Under the pieces are notes generated by a model. It was not told where the DNA came from, did no database searches, and saw nothing but the letters and a program-made list of their open reading frames with translations. The translations under genes and the position numbers were made by a program. DNA of 64,000 bases from an uncultured Anaerobiospirillum sp. (GTDB lineage Bacteria; Pseudomonadota; Gammaproteobacteria; Enterobacterales; Succinivibrionaceae): positions 22,397 to 86,396 of the forward strand of contig CALXNA010000009.1 in NCBI GenBank assembly GCA_944389615.1, written 5' to 3'. This document shows positions 1-8,790 of this stretch, piece after piece (position 1 is the stretch's first letter; every line of letters begins with the position of its first letter).

Positions 1-541
1 AGATCATATAGATCAGGGTTTGGACGTCCTTGACGTACTCCATGAGGAGATCGAGGTTGTCGGCAAAGAAGTAGCCTAAGTAGACCCAGATCGGCACCGA
101 GATGAGGGCGGCGAAGCCGTCCATCAAGATGAAGGTGAGATAGGAGATGCGGCGGCTCATGCCCGCCACTAAGAAGATCGGGGAGCGCAGACCCGGCAGG
201 AAGCGGGCGACAAAGAGCAAGGAGAGGCCGTACTGCTTGAACTTGCGCTGAATGTGCGAAAAGCGCCGGGGCGAGAGGATGCGGCGGAAGGTCTTGATGC
301 GCTGGATGCGATAGCCGAAGATGCGCCCGGCGAGGAACATGGTGCTATCGCCAATTAAGACACCGGCTAGACCGACGAGGCACATGGTGTGGGGATTGGC
401 CAGATCAAGGCCGGAGATGACACCGCCTGAGACTAAGGTGATGTCTTCGGGCACGGGCAGACCAAAACCACATAGAATCAGGATGCCAAAGACGGCAATG
501 TAGCCGTAGTCAGTAAAGAAGCCGATTAGAAAATCTAGCAC
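1..541 (-). CDS. DedA family (VTT/SNARE-associated) membrane protein, 3' end cut by window edge
   Basis: The reading frame runs from a GTG at 541 off the left edge, so the C-terminus is missing. The GTG is preceded by an AGGTAGGGA ribosome-binding site about seven bases away. The translation shows three hallmarks of DedA proteins: GLPVPEDI in the first hydrophobic stretch, a GDSTMFLAGRIFGY segment, and the F-x-R-F-x-P-G-x-R motif (VARFLPGLRSPIFLVAG) in the re-entrant region. Family members are inner-membrane proteins tied to lipid (undecaprenyl phosphate or phospholipid) translocation and to membrane-potential maintenance. Which DedA paralogue this is cannot be decided from the fragment. It is divergent from ftsK. 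Confidence 0.88.
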   Translation of the reverse strand, partial: MLDFLIGFFTDYGYIAVFGILILCGFGLPVPEDITLVSGGVISGLDLANPHTMCLVGLAGVLIGDSTMFLAGRIFGYRIQRIKTFRRILSPRRFSHIQRKFKQYGLSLLFVARFLPGLRSPIFLVAGMSRRISYLTFILMDGFAALISVPIWVYLGYFFADNLDLLMEYVKDVQTLIYMI

Positions 542-992
542 AGTCAATCCCTACCTTAAGGAAGCTAGCGCCATGGCGTACCTAGGGGCAAGCACAATGA
601 TCAAGGGGGTATCAGCGAACCTTGCGGCGCCTACCTGCGCCTTCGCGCTAGGCGGTGACAAGATCCAAATTGCTCCGGTGATCCTCAAGCTAAAGTGACC
701 AGCCACGATGCGGCTGAACTTACCTTAGGGCCACAAAACAAGCCTGCGCCCAAGAGGCCGTGATCGATGTTATCTGCGCAAACTAGGGCCCGTGCTTAGA
801 GCCCGCGCTCAATCGCCGAAGCCTTGTGCGGGAGCGAAACTCATCGCTCCAATTCTAACAGATATCCATGTTCTAGGGCATAGTCTTTGCCATAGGCCTC
901 AGTTCGCCCCGCCGCAGCGCTCAGGGCGTTGGCGGCGCCCGCGACAGCACCTGCGGTAGCACTTGCAGCAGCGCTTGCAAGCTACCGCTTCG

Positions 993-1025
993 GCCCATGG
1001 CTTTGCTTTCTTGCATGGGCTTTTT
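993..1025 (+). terminator. Putative intrinsic terminator upstream of ftsK
   Basis: GCCCATG (993-999) pairs with CATGGGC (1014-1020) and is followed directly by TTTTT. It lies just before the ftsK -10 box and would end a plus-strand transcript that contains the hairpins at 831-988. Confidence 0.55.
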
Positions 1026-1029
1026 GACC

Positions 1030-1035
1030 TATAAT
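1030..1035 (+). promoter_or_regulatory. Candidate -10 box for ftsK
   Basis: A perfect TATAAT sits 114 bases before the chosen ftsK start. The hexamer 17 bases upstream (TTTCTT) is a poor -35 match, so only the -10 is convincing. Confidence 0.35.
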
Positions 1036-1148
1036 TTAGGGCTGTTTGATCGGTTGAGCCCGGTGGAGAGGCATGCCTTGGCATGCTTTTTGGCACTTTG
1101 GAGATGCAGGTCAGAGGACAGATTCAGTCTCAAGAGGAGAAGTTTCTT

Positions 1149-4100
1149 ATGGCTGTAACTAAGGGGGCCTCGCAACAGGTCAAGACCAGTACCTTACGCC
1201 AAGTGCTCTTTGTGCTCAGCATTGGCTTATGCCTTGCGAGCTTTTACTTCATGCTGGACTTCCAAACTTCAGCACAAGCTAAGCTCTCAGGCGAACTCAT
1301 CTTAGGGCAGGTCGACTCGGTCACCTACAACCACCAAGGTTCACCTATCATCAGCTTCCTCTTTGAGTACTTTGGGGCGCTCTCCTACTTCTTGGCGCTG
1401 ATGATCGTGTACTTGGGCTACTATCTCCTCTTGCGCCCAGTCGATATCTGGCATGCTGACTTCTATCGCGCCAGCCTGCGCGTACTCGGCTTTGATCTCA
1501 GCTTGATCGGCCTGTGCGCCCTCGGCTCGATCTATGGTGATTTAGGCGCCACCGGAGCCGGTGGCTTGCTCGGCGACATGCTCATCATGTTCAGCTCCAC
1601 CTTCTTGCCCAGCCTCCTCTCAGCCATTCTATTTGCCTTTGTCGCCTTCAGTGGCCTTGCCTTCTTGTTTGGCAAGAGCCCACTCTTTGTCTTCGATTCC
1701 CTCGGCGCCACCTTCTTTAAGGCCGTTCCTAGTGCCAAGGCCAAGCCTGAGGCTAAAACTCAGGCCTCTGAGCCAGCGGCCGAGCCGACCGCCCCAGCTG
1801 CCGCTGCGGCTGCTGCCGATGGTGCCGCGCAGGCGACCGCGCCTGCCGCTGCCCCCGAGCAGCCAATCCCTGAGATGGCTGAGGGCCATCTGACGGTAGC
1901 GCAGTTTGAAGAGCAATTGCGTAAGCAAGGCCAGCTTGAGCCAGAAGCGGCGGCCTATGACCCAAATCAGGCTACCGCGCAGCGCCCAGCTGAGGCGAGC
2001 AGCTTAGCGGCTGAGAACGTAAGTGCCTTAGCCGGGGGTAATGCCTTATCCGGAGCCGGGAACTCGTTCTTTGAGCAGGCCCTGCAGCAACCGCTGCCTT
2101 CGGAGACGGCGCCCGCGGGCACTGACCTCAGTGGCGCATGGACTTCCGGGGCGGATGCCACCCCCGTGGAGGCCCAAGAGCTTGAGCAATCGCTGCAGCG
2201 CAGCTTCTCAGGTGAGAGCACCGACTTCAATGCCGCGGATTACGGCGCAGCCAGCCAAGGGCAAGCCAGCCCGGTTGCAGGCGCCAATAGCGCTGACTTA
2301 GCCGCCTCCGGCGCATGGGGCGAGTTGGCTCCTGCGGCCGCTGCGGCGGTAGCCGAGCCGTTTGCCGAGCAACTGGTTGAGCCAACTGCGGCCTCGACCC
2401 CAATGCCAACTATGGAGCATGCGCCAAGCGCGGATAAAGGCAGCTTTAACGCTGCCGCAGCCTATGGCCAAGGTGATGTGAACTATTGGCAGGGCCAAGG
2501 CGCGCTCGCCGAAGCGGCCTTTAATCAGTCTCATGCCCGCAATGCGCCTGACGAGCTTGAGTCCAGCTTAACTGACCCCAATGAGGTGCACACCAAGATC
2601 GTGCGCGGCCCGGATCCAGTGGCGCTGCAGCGCGAGCAAGCCGAAGCGGCTGTCCCAGAAACCGCACCGGACACCAGAGCGGAGAGCGCTCCGGACGTAG
2701 CTCCGGCAGAGCCTAGTGCAGCGTCGCCTGAGGAGCAGGCACCGGCCCCACGGCCCGGGGCTGAACTGAGCCCTTATGGCTATGGCACCTATGCCGCCGA
2801 GCAAGCCCAAGACGTCAGTGCAGTGCTCTCTCAAGAGCCTACCGCTGAGGAGCAAAAGGGTGAGGCAGACGCAGATGCTGTGCACACCATTGTGCAACGG
2901 GTCGATCCACAAGTGTTTGCGGCCGAGCAAGAGGCTCGGCGCCGTGAGCGTGAGGAAGCGGCACGTCAGGCCCAAGAAGAGGCTCAGCGCGCGCAAGCTG
3001 AGGCTGCTGAGGCCGAGCGTCAGGCGCAAGAGCAGACGGCACAAGCCGCGCAGACCGCACCAGCTGAGCCGCAAGCAGCTCCGGCCGAGGAAGATGCGCC
3101 CATTTACGCCGGTACCTATGCGGCGCAATTAGAGCGCGAACAGCAACAACATAAGCCCCAGCCGATTGCGCAGCAGGCCGAAGAGCGCGCGGAGGATGAT
3201 GGCCCTAAGTACATCACCCCGGGTGTTGCTGGTTCTGAGCCTCAAAGCGTCAGTAAGAATAAGTCAAATGAGAGCGTCCAGTTAGCCGAGCACAACGCCC
3301 ACGAGATTGGAGCGCGTTTGCCCGAGGAGCTGCGCCCGCACACCATTATTCGCGATACGCGCAAAGAGTTTGAGGCAGCGCAAGCGGCTAAAGCCGCTGC
3401 TGCCGCTGCGGCGGCTGCGGCCGCCAGTGCCGCCGCGACCACGGCTGCTAGTGCAGCGGCTCCGACTGCTGTAGATGCTGCCGCAGCCACCGAGGCAAGC
3501 GCAGAGTCTGTCAGTAGTACGGAAGTAGACGAGCCCGCGGAGACGCAAGGCCCGAGCACGATCATCATGCGCTCGGAGCCGGTCGCTGCGCCCGTGGCTG
3601 AACCGGTAGCAGAGGCGGTCGCTGAGCCTGCACCGCAAGTCGCTTCGGAGTCATCGACCGAGCAGCCTGCGGCGAGCGCGGAGCTGAGCATGCCCAGTGG
3701 CACCGGAGCTGCGATCTTAGGGCAGGATACCGCTCCTAAGTCGCAAGACATCATCAAGGAGCTCTCGTCGCTGGCCTCCGAGTTTAAGGATGCAGCCGAA
3801 GGCTCGCTGAGCTCCTTTCGCTCCGATCAAGAAAGCTCGGCCTTAACTGAGCTCAGCTCGGGGACGATGGAGCCTAATGCCAGCGTCCCGCCGCTCAAAA
3901 CGGCCTTAGAGCAGGCAGCGCCGACGATTCAGGAGACGCAGAGCAGCGGTAGCACTCATATCATGGTGGGCTCAGGTGCGCCTGAGCAGGGCTTTGATGC
4001 TCATGAGGCCGATACCCGGACTAACATCATGCGCTCGACGCCGCAGGGCAGCGATAGCGATGATGACAACGACTTCTATCGCTTTGCGGTCGCCCGTAGC

Positions 4101-7034
4101 AACGATCCCCAAGCCCCCAAAAACAGTGTCGCGGTCAACTTGCTGAACACCGATGATGACTTTACCTCGGGCTACACCCCAGAGCATGCCTACGATTTTG
4201 GTGGACAAGGCCAGCAGGCAGGCGCCATCGACGAGCGCTTGAGCGGGACGGGGGCGGCTTCGTTGCACGATGAGGACTTTGTCACCGGAGCGACCCATAG
4301 TGTGACGCCGCCGGTGCGTACCCAAAATTTTAATTTTGCCGACCTTGCTAAGGCCAAGGCCCAAGAGCAAGGTTTAAGCGCGCACGAGGCAATCAGCCGT
4401 GCGCCGACCGCGCCTGACGAGAGCAGCTCGAGCGACAACATCATTGACTTTGCCCACTTCGACCCGCCACAGCCGAGCTACGAGGTCGACAAGCTCACTT
4501 CGGCCTTTATCCCGGCTGAGGACAATGGCGCCGACGGCGCCATCGACGGGGCCGATCTGAGCACCGTGGTCGAAGAGGAAGCGCCTGCAGCCGCGCCGGA
4601 GACCCCGGCCCCCGAGGTTGTGACACCGGAGCCGGAGACCGAGCCTGACGCCAACTCCGACTATGAGGACAATGAGGCCGAGGACGGTGAGGATACCGAG
4701 GACGCTGAGGATACCGAGGATGCTGAGGATACCGGGGACGGTGATGATTCGGACGAGTACTACGACGACGCCGAGCCTGCGGCGGGCAACGAGGCCTATG
4801 CAGGTCAGATGATGGGCCTGCAAGGGGGCGTGTACCAAGGCCAACAGATGCAGTATATGCAGCTGCCGAACGGCCAATTTGTCCCGGTGATGGCCGGGGC
4901 CAATATGATGGGCATGAACCCTAATATGATGGGTATGATGCCTAACATGGCCATGGGCCAGATGCCGCAGTACATGCAGCTGCCGAACGGCCAGTATGTC
5001 CCTGTTATGGGGCAGAACATGGCGCCTAACATGATGTACCCAGGCATGGCCCAAATGCCGGGCACGATACCGGGGCAAATGAATGCGCCGCTGGCCCCAG
5101 CTCAGATGCAAGGGCAGATGCCGGGTCAGGTGCAAGGGACGATGCAAGGTCAGCTGCCGGGGGCCATGCCAGGAGCGCTGCCGGGCCAAATGCAAGGGGC
5201 GCTGCAAGGTCAGATGGCGGGGCAGACGCCTGCGCAAATCCCGGCGCCAACTCAAACCATGGGCACTGACAGTGCGCCAAGTCAGGTTGAGCCTGCTGTG
5301 CCGCCTGAGCTGGTAGCGCAGTCTGAACCGGTGGCGGCGCCTGAGGACGAAGCGGCTGTGGTTGAGGAGCCTGCTCCGCTCGATGCCCATACCATGGGCG
5401 CACATGGCCCAAGCGCCGTGGGGCTGCCGACGGCCGGTAATGCCTTTATGGGAGCGCACAATAGCTCGAGCACCAATCTGCCGAGCTATATGGCCGGGAT
5501 CGCAAGTGACAGCTTAAGCCCGGATGTGCACTCGAGCCTTGCGCTGTGCACGGTACCGCGCCATCACTACGATGACTGGCGGCCGGGGCTAGAGCTTTTG
5601 GCGCGCTCGAACCATAAGGTTGAGATCTCCTATGAGGAGCTCGACAAGACCGCCGAGCGTATCAACAACGTCCTGCACTCCTACGGTATCAAGGCCAAGG
5701 TCGCGGACTATATGACCGGCCCGGTCATCACGCGCTTTGACTTGGACTTAGAGCCGGGCGTGAAGAGCACGGCGATCTCATCGATTGAGACCGAGCTGTG
5801 CCGTAACCTGCTAGTGCCTAATGTCCGCGTCGTGCCGATTATTGAGGGCTCCCCTTACGTAGGCTTAGAGGTGCCTAATCCGCAGCGGCAGTTCATCACG
5901 CTCGGTGACATGGCTGTCAGCAATGAGTTCCAACACAGCAAGGCTGCCTTGCCGATGTGCTTAGGCGCTTCGGTGGTCGGTGAGCCGGTGGTCAAGGACT
6001 TAGCCGAGAGCCCGCACTTGTTGGTGGCCGGTACCACCGGCTCGGGCAAGTCGGCTGGTCTCAACACCATGCTGATTTCGCTCTTGCTCAAGCGCTCCCC
6101 GGCGGAGCTGCGCTTGATCTTAGTTGACCCTAAGCAGCTGGAGTTCTCGATTTACAAGGACTTGCCGCACCTCATTACCCCAGTGATCACCGATGTGGCC
6201 GACAAGACGCCGATCGCCCTGCGCTGGTGTGTCGATGAGATGGAGCGCCGCTTCAAGCTGATGGCGCTCTTAGGCGTGCGCAAGCTCGCCGAGTACAACG
6301 AGCTCATCAAAAAGAAGCGCTCTGAGGGCACCCTGATCCCCGATCCGCTCTGGACGTTGGAGATGGGGCCTAAGCCGCAAAGCTTGGAGCCGCTGCCATG
6401 GATTGTGGTCGTGGTCGAAGAGTTTGCTGACCTGATGGCCCAAAGTGGACGCAAGAAGGATCGCGAGAACACGCCGGAGAGCTTGATTGCACGCCTCTCG
6501 GCCAAGTCGCGTGCTGCGGGCATCCACTTGGTCTTAGTCACGCAGACGCCGCGCTCGGAAGTGGTCACCGGTATGATCAAGGCTAACTTCCCGTCGCGCG
6601 TCGCCTTTACGGTACAAAACCGCATTGACTCGACCATCGTGCTCGATGAGAAGGGCGCCGAGTGCCTTTTAGGCAACGGCGACATGCTCTACAAGTTCAC
6701 CGGCTCGAGCACCGCAACGCGTGCCCACGGCGCCTTTACCAGCAACGAGGACGTCATGGCGGTGGTCAATGCTTGGCGTGACTATGCAGGCGCCCCTGAG
6801 TACCTTGAGGACGTCATTGCAGTGCCTGAGGAGCCTAGTGAGGAAGGCGAGAGCGGTGACAAGCCTAAGGAGCTGGACGTGAAGTTCGACCAAGCGGTAC
6901 AGCTGGTGCGCGACTACATGGACAGCCGCAACAAGCCGCCGACGGTCACCGACTTGCAGACCGAGCTGGGCGTAGGCTACCCACGCGCTAAGAAGATCTA
7001 CAAGCAGCTCACCACCGAGGGCATCATCGACTAA
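1149..7034 (+). CDS. ftsK: DNA translocase FtsK with very long linker
   Basis: FtsK anchors in the division septum and pumps chromosome DNA so that terminus regions are resolved before cell separation. The ATG at 1149 follows a GAGGAGA site eight bases away; the frame also opens upstream at 1083 but without such a site. Four membrane segments lie in about residues 15-195. The motor domain begins near residue 1470; Walker A (GTTGSGKS) is near 1627 and Walker B (WIVVVVEEFADLM) near 1749. A winged-helix gamma domain that would read polar DNA motifs ends the protein (from about 1908). The linker of about 1,270 residues is the oddity: Ala/Glu/Gln-rich, an Asp/Glu run, a Met/Gln/Pro-rich tract, and repeated short motifs. 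The total of 1,961 residues far exceeds the roughly 1,330 of E. coli. lolA and rarA follow, as in E. coli, after one inserted gene. Confidence 0.97.
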   Translation: MAVTKGASQQVKTSTLRQVLFVLSIGLCLASFYFMLDFQTSAQAKLSGELILGQVDSVTYNHQGSPIISFLFEYFGALSYFLALMIVYLGYYLLLRPVDIWHADFYRASLRVLGFDLSLIGLCALGSIYGDLGATGAGGLLGDMLIMFSSTFLPSLLSAILFAFVAFSGLAFLFGKSPLFVFDSLGATFFKAVPSAKAKPEAKTQASEPAAEPTAPAAAAAAADGAAQATAPAAAPEQPIPEMAEGHLTVAQFEEQLRKQGQLEPEAAAYDPNQATAQRPAEASSLAAENVSALAGGNALSGAGNSFFEQALQQPLPSETAPAGTDLSGAWTSGADATPVEAQELEQSLQRSFSGESTDFNAADYGAASQGQASPVAGANSADLAASGAWGELAPAAAAAVAEPFAEQLVEPTAASTPMPTMEHAPSADKGSFNAAAAYGQGDVNYWQGQGALAEAAFNQSHARNAPDELESSLTDPNEVHTKIVRGPDPVALQREQAEAAVPETAPDTRAESAPDVAPAEPSAASPEEQAPAPRPGAELSPYGYGTYAAEQAQDVSAVLSQEPTAEEQKGEADADAVHTIVQRVDPQVFAAEQEARRREREEAARQAQEEAQRAQAEAAEAERQAQEQTAQAAQTAPAEPQAAPAEEDAPIYAGTYAAQLEREQQQHKPQPIAQQAEERAEDDGPKYITPGVAGSEPQSVSKNKSNESVQLAEHNAHEIGARLPEELRPHTIIRDTRKEFEAAQAAKAAAAAAAAAAASAAATTAASAAAPTAVDAAAATEASAESVSSTEVDEPAETQGPSTIIMRSEPVAAPVAEPVAEAVAEPAPQVASESSTEQPAASAELSMPSGTGAAILGQDTAPKSQDIIKELSSLASEFKDAAEGSLSSFRSDQESSALTELSSGTMEPNASVPPLKTALEQAAPTIQETQSSGSTHIMVGSGAPEQGFDAHEADTRTNIMRSTPQGSDSDDDNDFYRFAVARSNDPQAPKNSVAVNLLNTDDDFTSGYTPEHAYDFGGQGQQAGAIDERLSGTGAASLHDEDFVTGATHSVTPPVRTQNFNFADLAKAKAQEQGLSAHEAISRAPTAPDESSSSDNIIDFAHFDPPQPSYEVDKLTSAFIPAEDNGADGAIDGADLSTVVEEEAPAAAPETPAPEVVTPEPETEPDANSDYEDNEAEDGEDTEDAEDTEDAEDTGDGDDSDEYYDDAEPAAGNEAYAGQMMGLQGGVYQGQQMQYMQLPNGQFVPVMAGANMMGMNPNMMGMMPNMAMGQMPQYMQLPNGQYVPVMGQNMAPNMMYPGMAQMPGTIPGQMNAPLAPAQMQGQMPGQVQGTMQGQLPGAMPGALPGQMQGALQGQMAGQTPAQIPAPTQTMGTDSAPSQVEPAVPPELVAQSEPVAAPEDEAAVVEEPAPLDAHTMGAHGPSAVGLPTAGNAFMGAHNSSSTNLPSYMAGIASDSLSPDVHSSLALCTVPRHHYDDWRPGLELLARSNHKVEISYEELDKTAERINNVLHSYGIKAKVADYMTGPVITRFDLDLEPGVKSTAISSIETELCRNLLVPNVRVVPIIEGSPYVGLEVPNPQRQFITLGDMAVSNEFQHSKAALPMCLGASVVGEPVVKDLAESPHLLVAGTTGSGKSAGLNTMLISLLLKRSPAELRLILVDPKQLEFSIYKDLPHLITPVITDVADKTPIALRWCVDEMERRFKLMALLGVRKLAEYNELIKKKRSEGTLIPDPLWTLEMGPKPQSLEPLPWIVVVVEEFADLMAQSGRKKDRENTPESLIARLSAKSRAAGIHLVLVTQTPRSEVVTGMIKANFPSRVAFTVQNRIDSTIVLDEKGAECLLGNGDMLYKFTGSSTATRAHGAFTSNEDVMAVVNAWRDYAGAPEYLEDVIAVPEEPSEEGESGDKPKELDVKFDQAVQLVRDYMDSRNKPPTVTDLQTELGVGYPRAKKIYKQLTTEGIID

Positions 7035-7067
7035 CCGCCCTCTCCTTGCCTTGCCCTGCCCTGCCTT

Positions 7068-7091
7068 GCCCTGCCTTGCGCAGGGCTTTTT
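7068..7091 (+). terminator. Intrinsic terminator of ftsK
   Basis: GCCCTGC (7068-7074) pairs with GCAGGGC (7080-7086) around a five-base loop, followed by TTTTT. It starts 33 bases after the ftsK stop. The stem is embedded in a run of short CCTTGC/CCTGC repeats. Confidence 0.85.
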
Positions 7092-7344
7092 GCGCCCGCG
7101 CGGCGCCTGTGCGCCACTCCGCGCTCCACGCGCGGGACGTGCGGCGCGGTGCTAAACCAGCTCAAGCGAGCGCAAAGCAGACTATTTACCGGCTTAGCGA
7201 CAGTGGTGGGGCGGGCAAAAGCGTGAATGGGGCCGCGCTTTGCGCGCAAATTTGTGCCGCTAGGCGCGTTCTTTTCTATGATGTAAGCGTTTGCGTGCTG
7301 GGCGGTTCAGGTCAGGCCTGCGCGCAGGGTTCAAGGAGGTTGAG
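7092..7344. other. Intergenic region before the substrate-binding protein gene
   Basis: About 250 GC-rich bases between the ftsK terminator and the next gene. No gene or strong promoter was recognised; the only clear element is the AAGGAGGT ribosome-binding site at 7333-7340. Confidence 0.4.
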
Positions 7345-8613
7345 ATGAAGCTGCTGAAGATGGTGCAGGCGGTGGGACTGGCCGCAGGTCTTGCGTGGAG
7401 CGTAGAGGCGGTGAGCGCTCAAGAGCTCTTGGTGTGGTGCTGGGACGATAACTTCAATGTGCCTGCCGCTAAGCTGGCCGGAGAGAAGTTCATGGCGGCC
7501 CACCCGGACGTGACGGTCACGGTGCAGAGCATTGCGCAAGATAACATCGTGCAAAAGCTCAATGCGGCGCTGGGCGCCAACAATGTGCGCGGCCTGCCGG
7601 ACGTAGTCTTGATCGAAGACTACCGCGTCAAGAACTTCATGGTGGGCTATCCCGACTTCTTGCATGACCTCACCGATGAGATCGATGTCAGCAACTTCAT
7701 TGACTCCAAGGTCTACGCCTCCTCGTACGACGGACGGCACTATGGCGTGCCGTTTGACTCGGGCACCAGCGCCTTGTTTGTGCGCACCGACATCATAGCG
7801 CAGGCCGGGCTGAGCCTTGCTGATTTTGAGGACATCACCTTCGAGCAGTATTTGGATCTGGGCAAGATCATCAAGGATAAGACCGGCGTGGCGCTGCTGC
7901 CGTTTGACCCCAACGATCTCATCGAGATGCGCCTAATGCTGCAGTCCAACGGCGAGTGGTTTACGGCTAACGATGACGTCAACCAAGTCACGGTCAAGGA
8001 TAATCAGGCCCTGCAGCAGGCCTTTCATTTCTATCAGCGCGTGACCTCCGAGGGCTTAGGCTACACCATTACCGGCTGGAACCAGCTCTTAGCGGCTTTC
8101 CAACAAGGCAAGGTCGCCTCCTTGGTCTACGCCTGCTGGATCATGCCGTCGATCAAGCAAGCGGCTGAGCAATCCGGCAAGTGGGCCGTAGTCCCGATGC
8201 CGCGCCTTGAGGGGCCACATGCGACCCATTACTCCAACTCAGGCGGCTCGCAGTGGTACGTCAACAACTACTCGGCACAGGCTGACCTTGCCACCCAGTT
8301 CCTCAAGGAGACCTTCGCCTCCGACCGTGATCTGATCAATGACTTGGTCGAGCGCATTGGCCTCATCTCAACCATGAAGGATGCCAACACCTTGCCTAAC
8401 TACCAAGGCGGCGATCCGTTCTTTGGCGGCCAGAGCGTCGGTAAGGACTTCGTGGAGTGGAATACTAAGATTCCACCGGTAAACTACGGTATCCATACCA
8501 AGGAAGTTGAGAGCGTCGTGGGCGAAGCCCTACAGAATGTGCTGCAAGGCATGCCTACTGACGAGGCTTTGGAACAGGCCCAAGAGATGGCGCAGATGCA
8601 GCTGGGCATGTAG
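7345..8613 (+). CDS. ABC transporter sugar-type substrate-binding protein, orphan
   Basis: A 422-residue periplasmic binding protein of the family 1 (CUT1, carbohydrate) type. The ATG at 7345 follows a near-perfect AAGGAGGT. A signal peptide ends around AVSAQE (residues 1-24), with no lipobox cysteine. The mature part has the typical opening (LLVWCWDDNFN), a GLPDVVLIED segment, and the YGVPFDSGTSALFVR stretch that follows the hinge in these proteins. The substrate cannot be told. No permease or ATPase gene is adjacent, so it must work with components encoded elsewhere. It sits between ftsK and lolA, which are neighbours in E. coli, so it was probably inserted. A terminator closes it, making a single-gene unit. 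The region around its stop codon carries a 19-bp tandem duplication. Confidence 0.9.
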   Translation: MKLLKMVQAVGLAAGLAWSVEAVSAQELLVWCWDDNFNVPAAKLAGEKFMAAHPDVTVTVQSIAQDNIVQKLNAALGANNVRGLPDVVLIEDYRVKNFMVGYPDFLHDLTDEIDVSNFIDSKVYASSYDGRHYGVPFDSGTSALFVRTDIIAQAGLSLADFEDITFEQYLDLGKIIKDKTGVALLPFDPNDLIEMRLMLQSNGEWFTANDDVNQVTVKDNQALQQAFHFYQRVTSEGLGYTITGWNQLLAAFQQGKVASLVYACWIMPSIKQAAEQSGKWAVVPMPRLEGPHATHYSNSGGSQWYVNNYSAQADLATQFLKETFASDRDLINDLVERIGLISTMKDANTLPNYQGGDPFFGGQSVGKDFVEWNTKIPPVNYGIHTKEVESVVGEALQNVLQGMPTDEALEQAQEMAQMQLGM

Positions 8614-8635
8614 CGCGCAGCTGGGCATGTAGCGC
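8598..8635 (+). repeat. 19-bp tandem duplication spanning the stop codon
   Basis: Two identical 19-base units (8598-8616 and 8617-8635) each contain the end of the coding frame and a TAG. The second copy has no coding role. Confidence 0.9.
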
Positions 8636-8659
8636 GGTCGTGCTGACCAAATCTCAGAA

Positions 8660-8689
8660 AGGCTCAGGGCGTGGCTCTGGGCCTTTTTT
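8660..8689 (+). terminator. Intrinsic terminator after the binding-protein gene
   Basis: A ten-base stem (8660-8669 with 8675-8684, G-T pairs included) around a five-base loop, followed by six T residues. Confidence 0.9.
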
Positions 8690-8790
8690 GGGCCGGTGGC
8701 GCGGCAGGCCGTGGTGATTTTGGAGCTAAGGGCGCACTAAGGGCCAGCTGCTAGGCTACACTATGTCTCGTTGTTTTCTGGAGAGTGCTG

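Larger units (their letters stand above)
542..1148. other. Intergenic region dedA/ftsK with several hairpins
   Basis: No convincing gene lies here. The plus strand holds four perfect or near-perfect hairpins in succession: GGAGCGA/TCGCTCC at 831-850, GGGCG/CGCCC at 924-940, a two-part stem at 953-988 (GCGGTAG pairs with CTACCGC, CTTGCA with TGCAAG), and a terminator-like stem at 993-1025. Because the last has a T-run and points to the right, something on the plus strand upstream of the ftsK promoter may be transcribed, for example a small RNA. No clear promoter for such a transcript was found. Confidence 0.5.

Noticed and set aside
4374..5459. 361-codon frame antisense to ftsK
   Set aside because: It mirrors the Met/Gln/Ala-rich linker and gives a His/Arg/Leu low-complexity product; no initiation signals.
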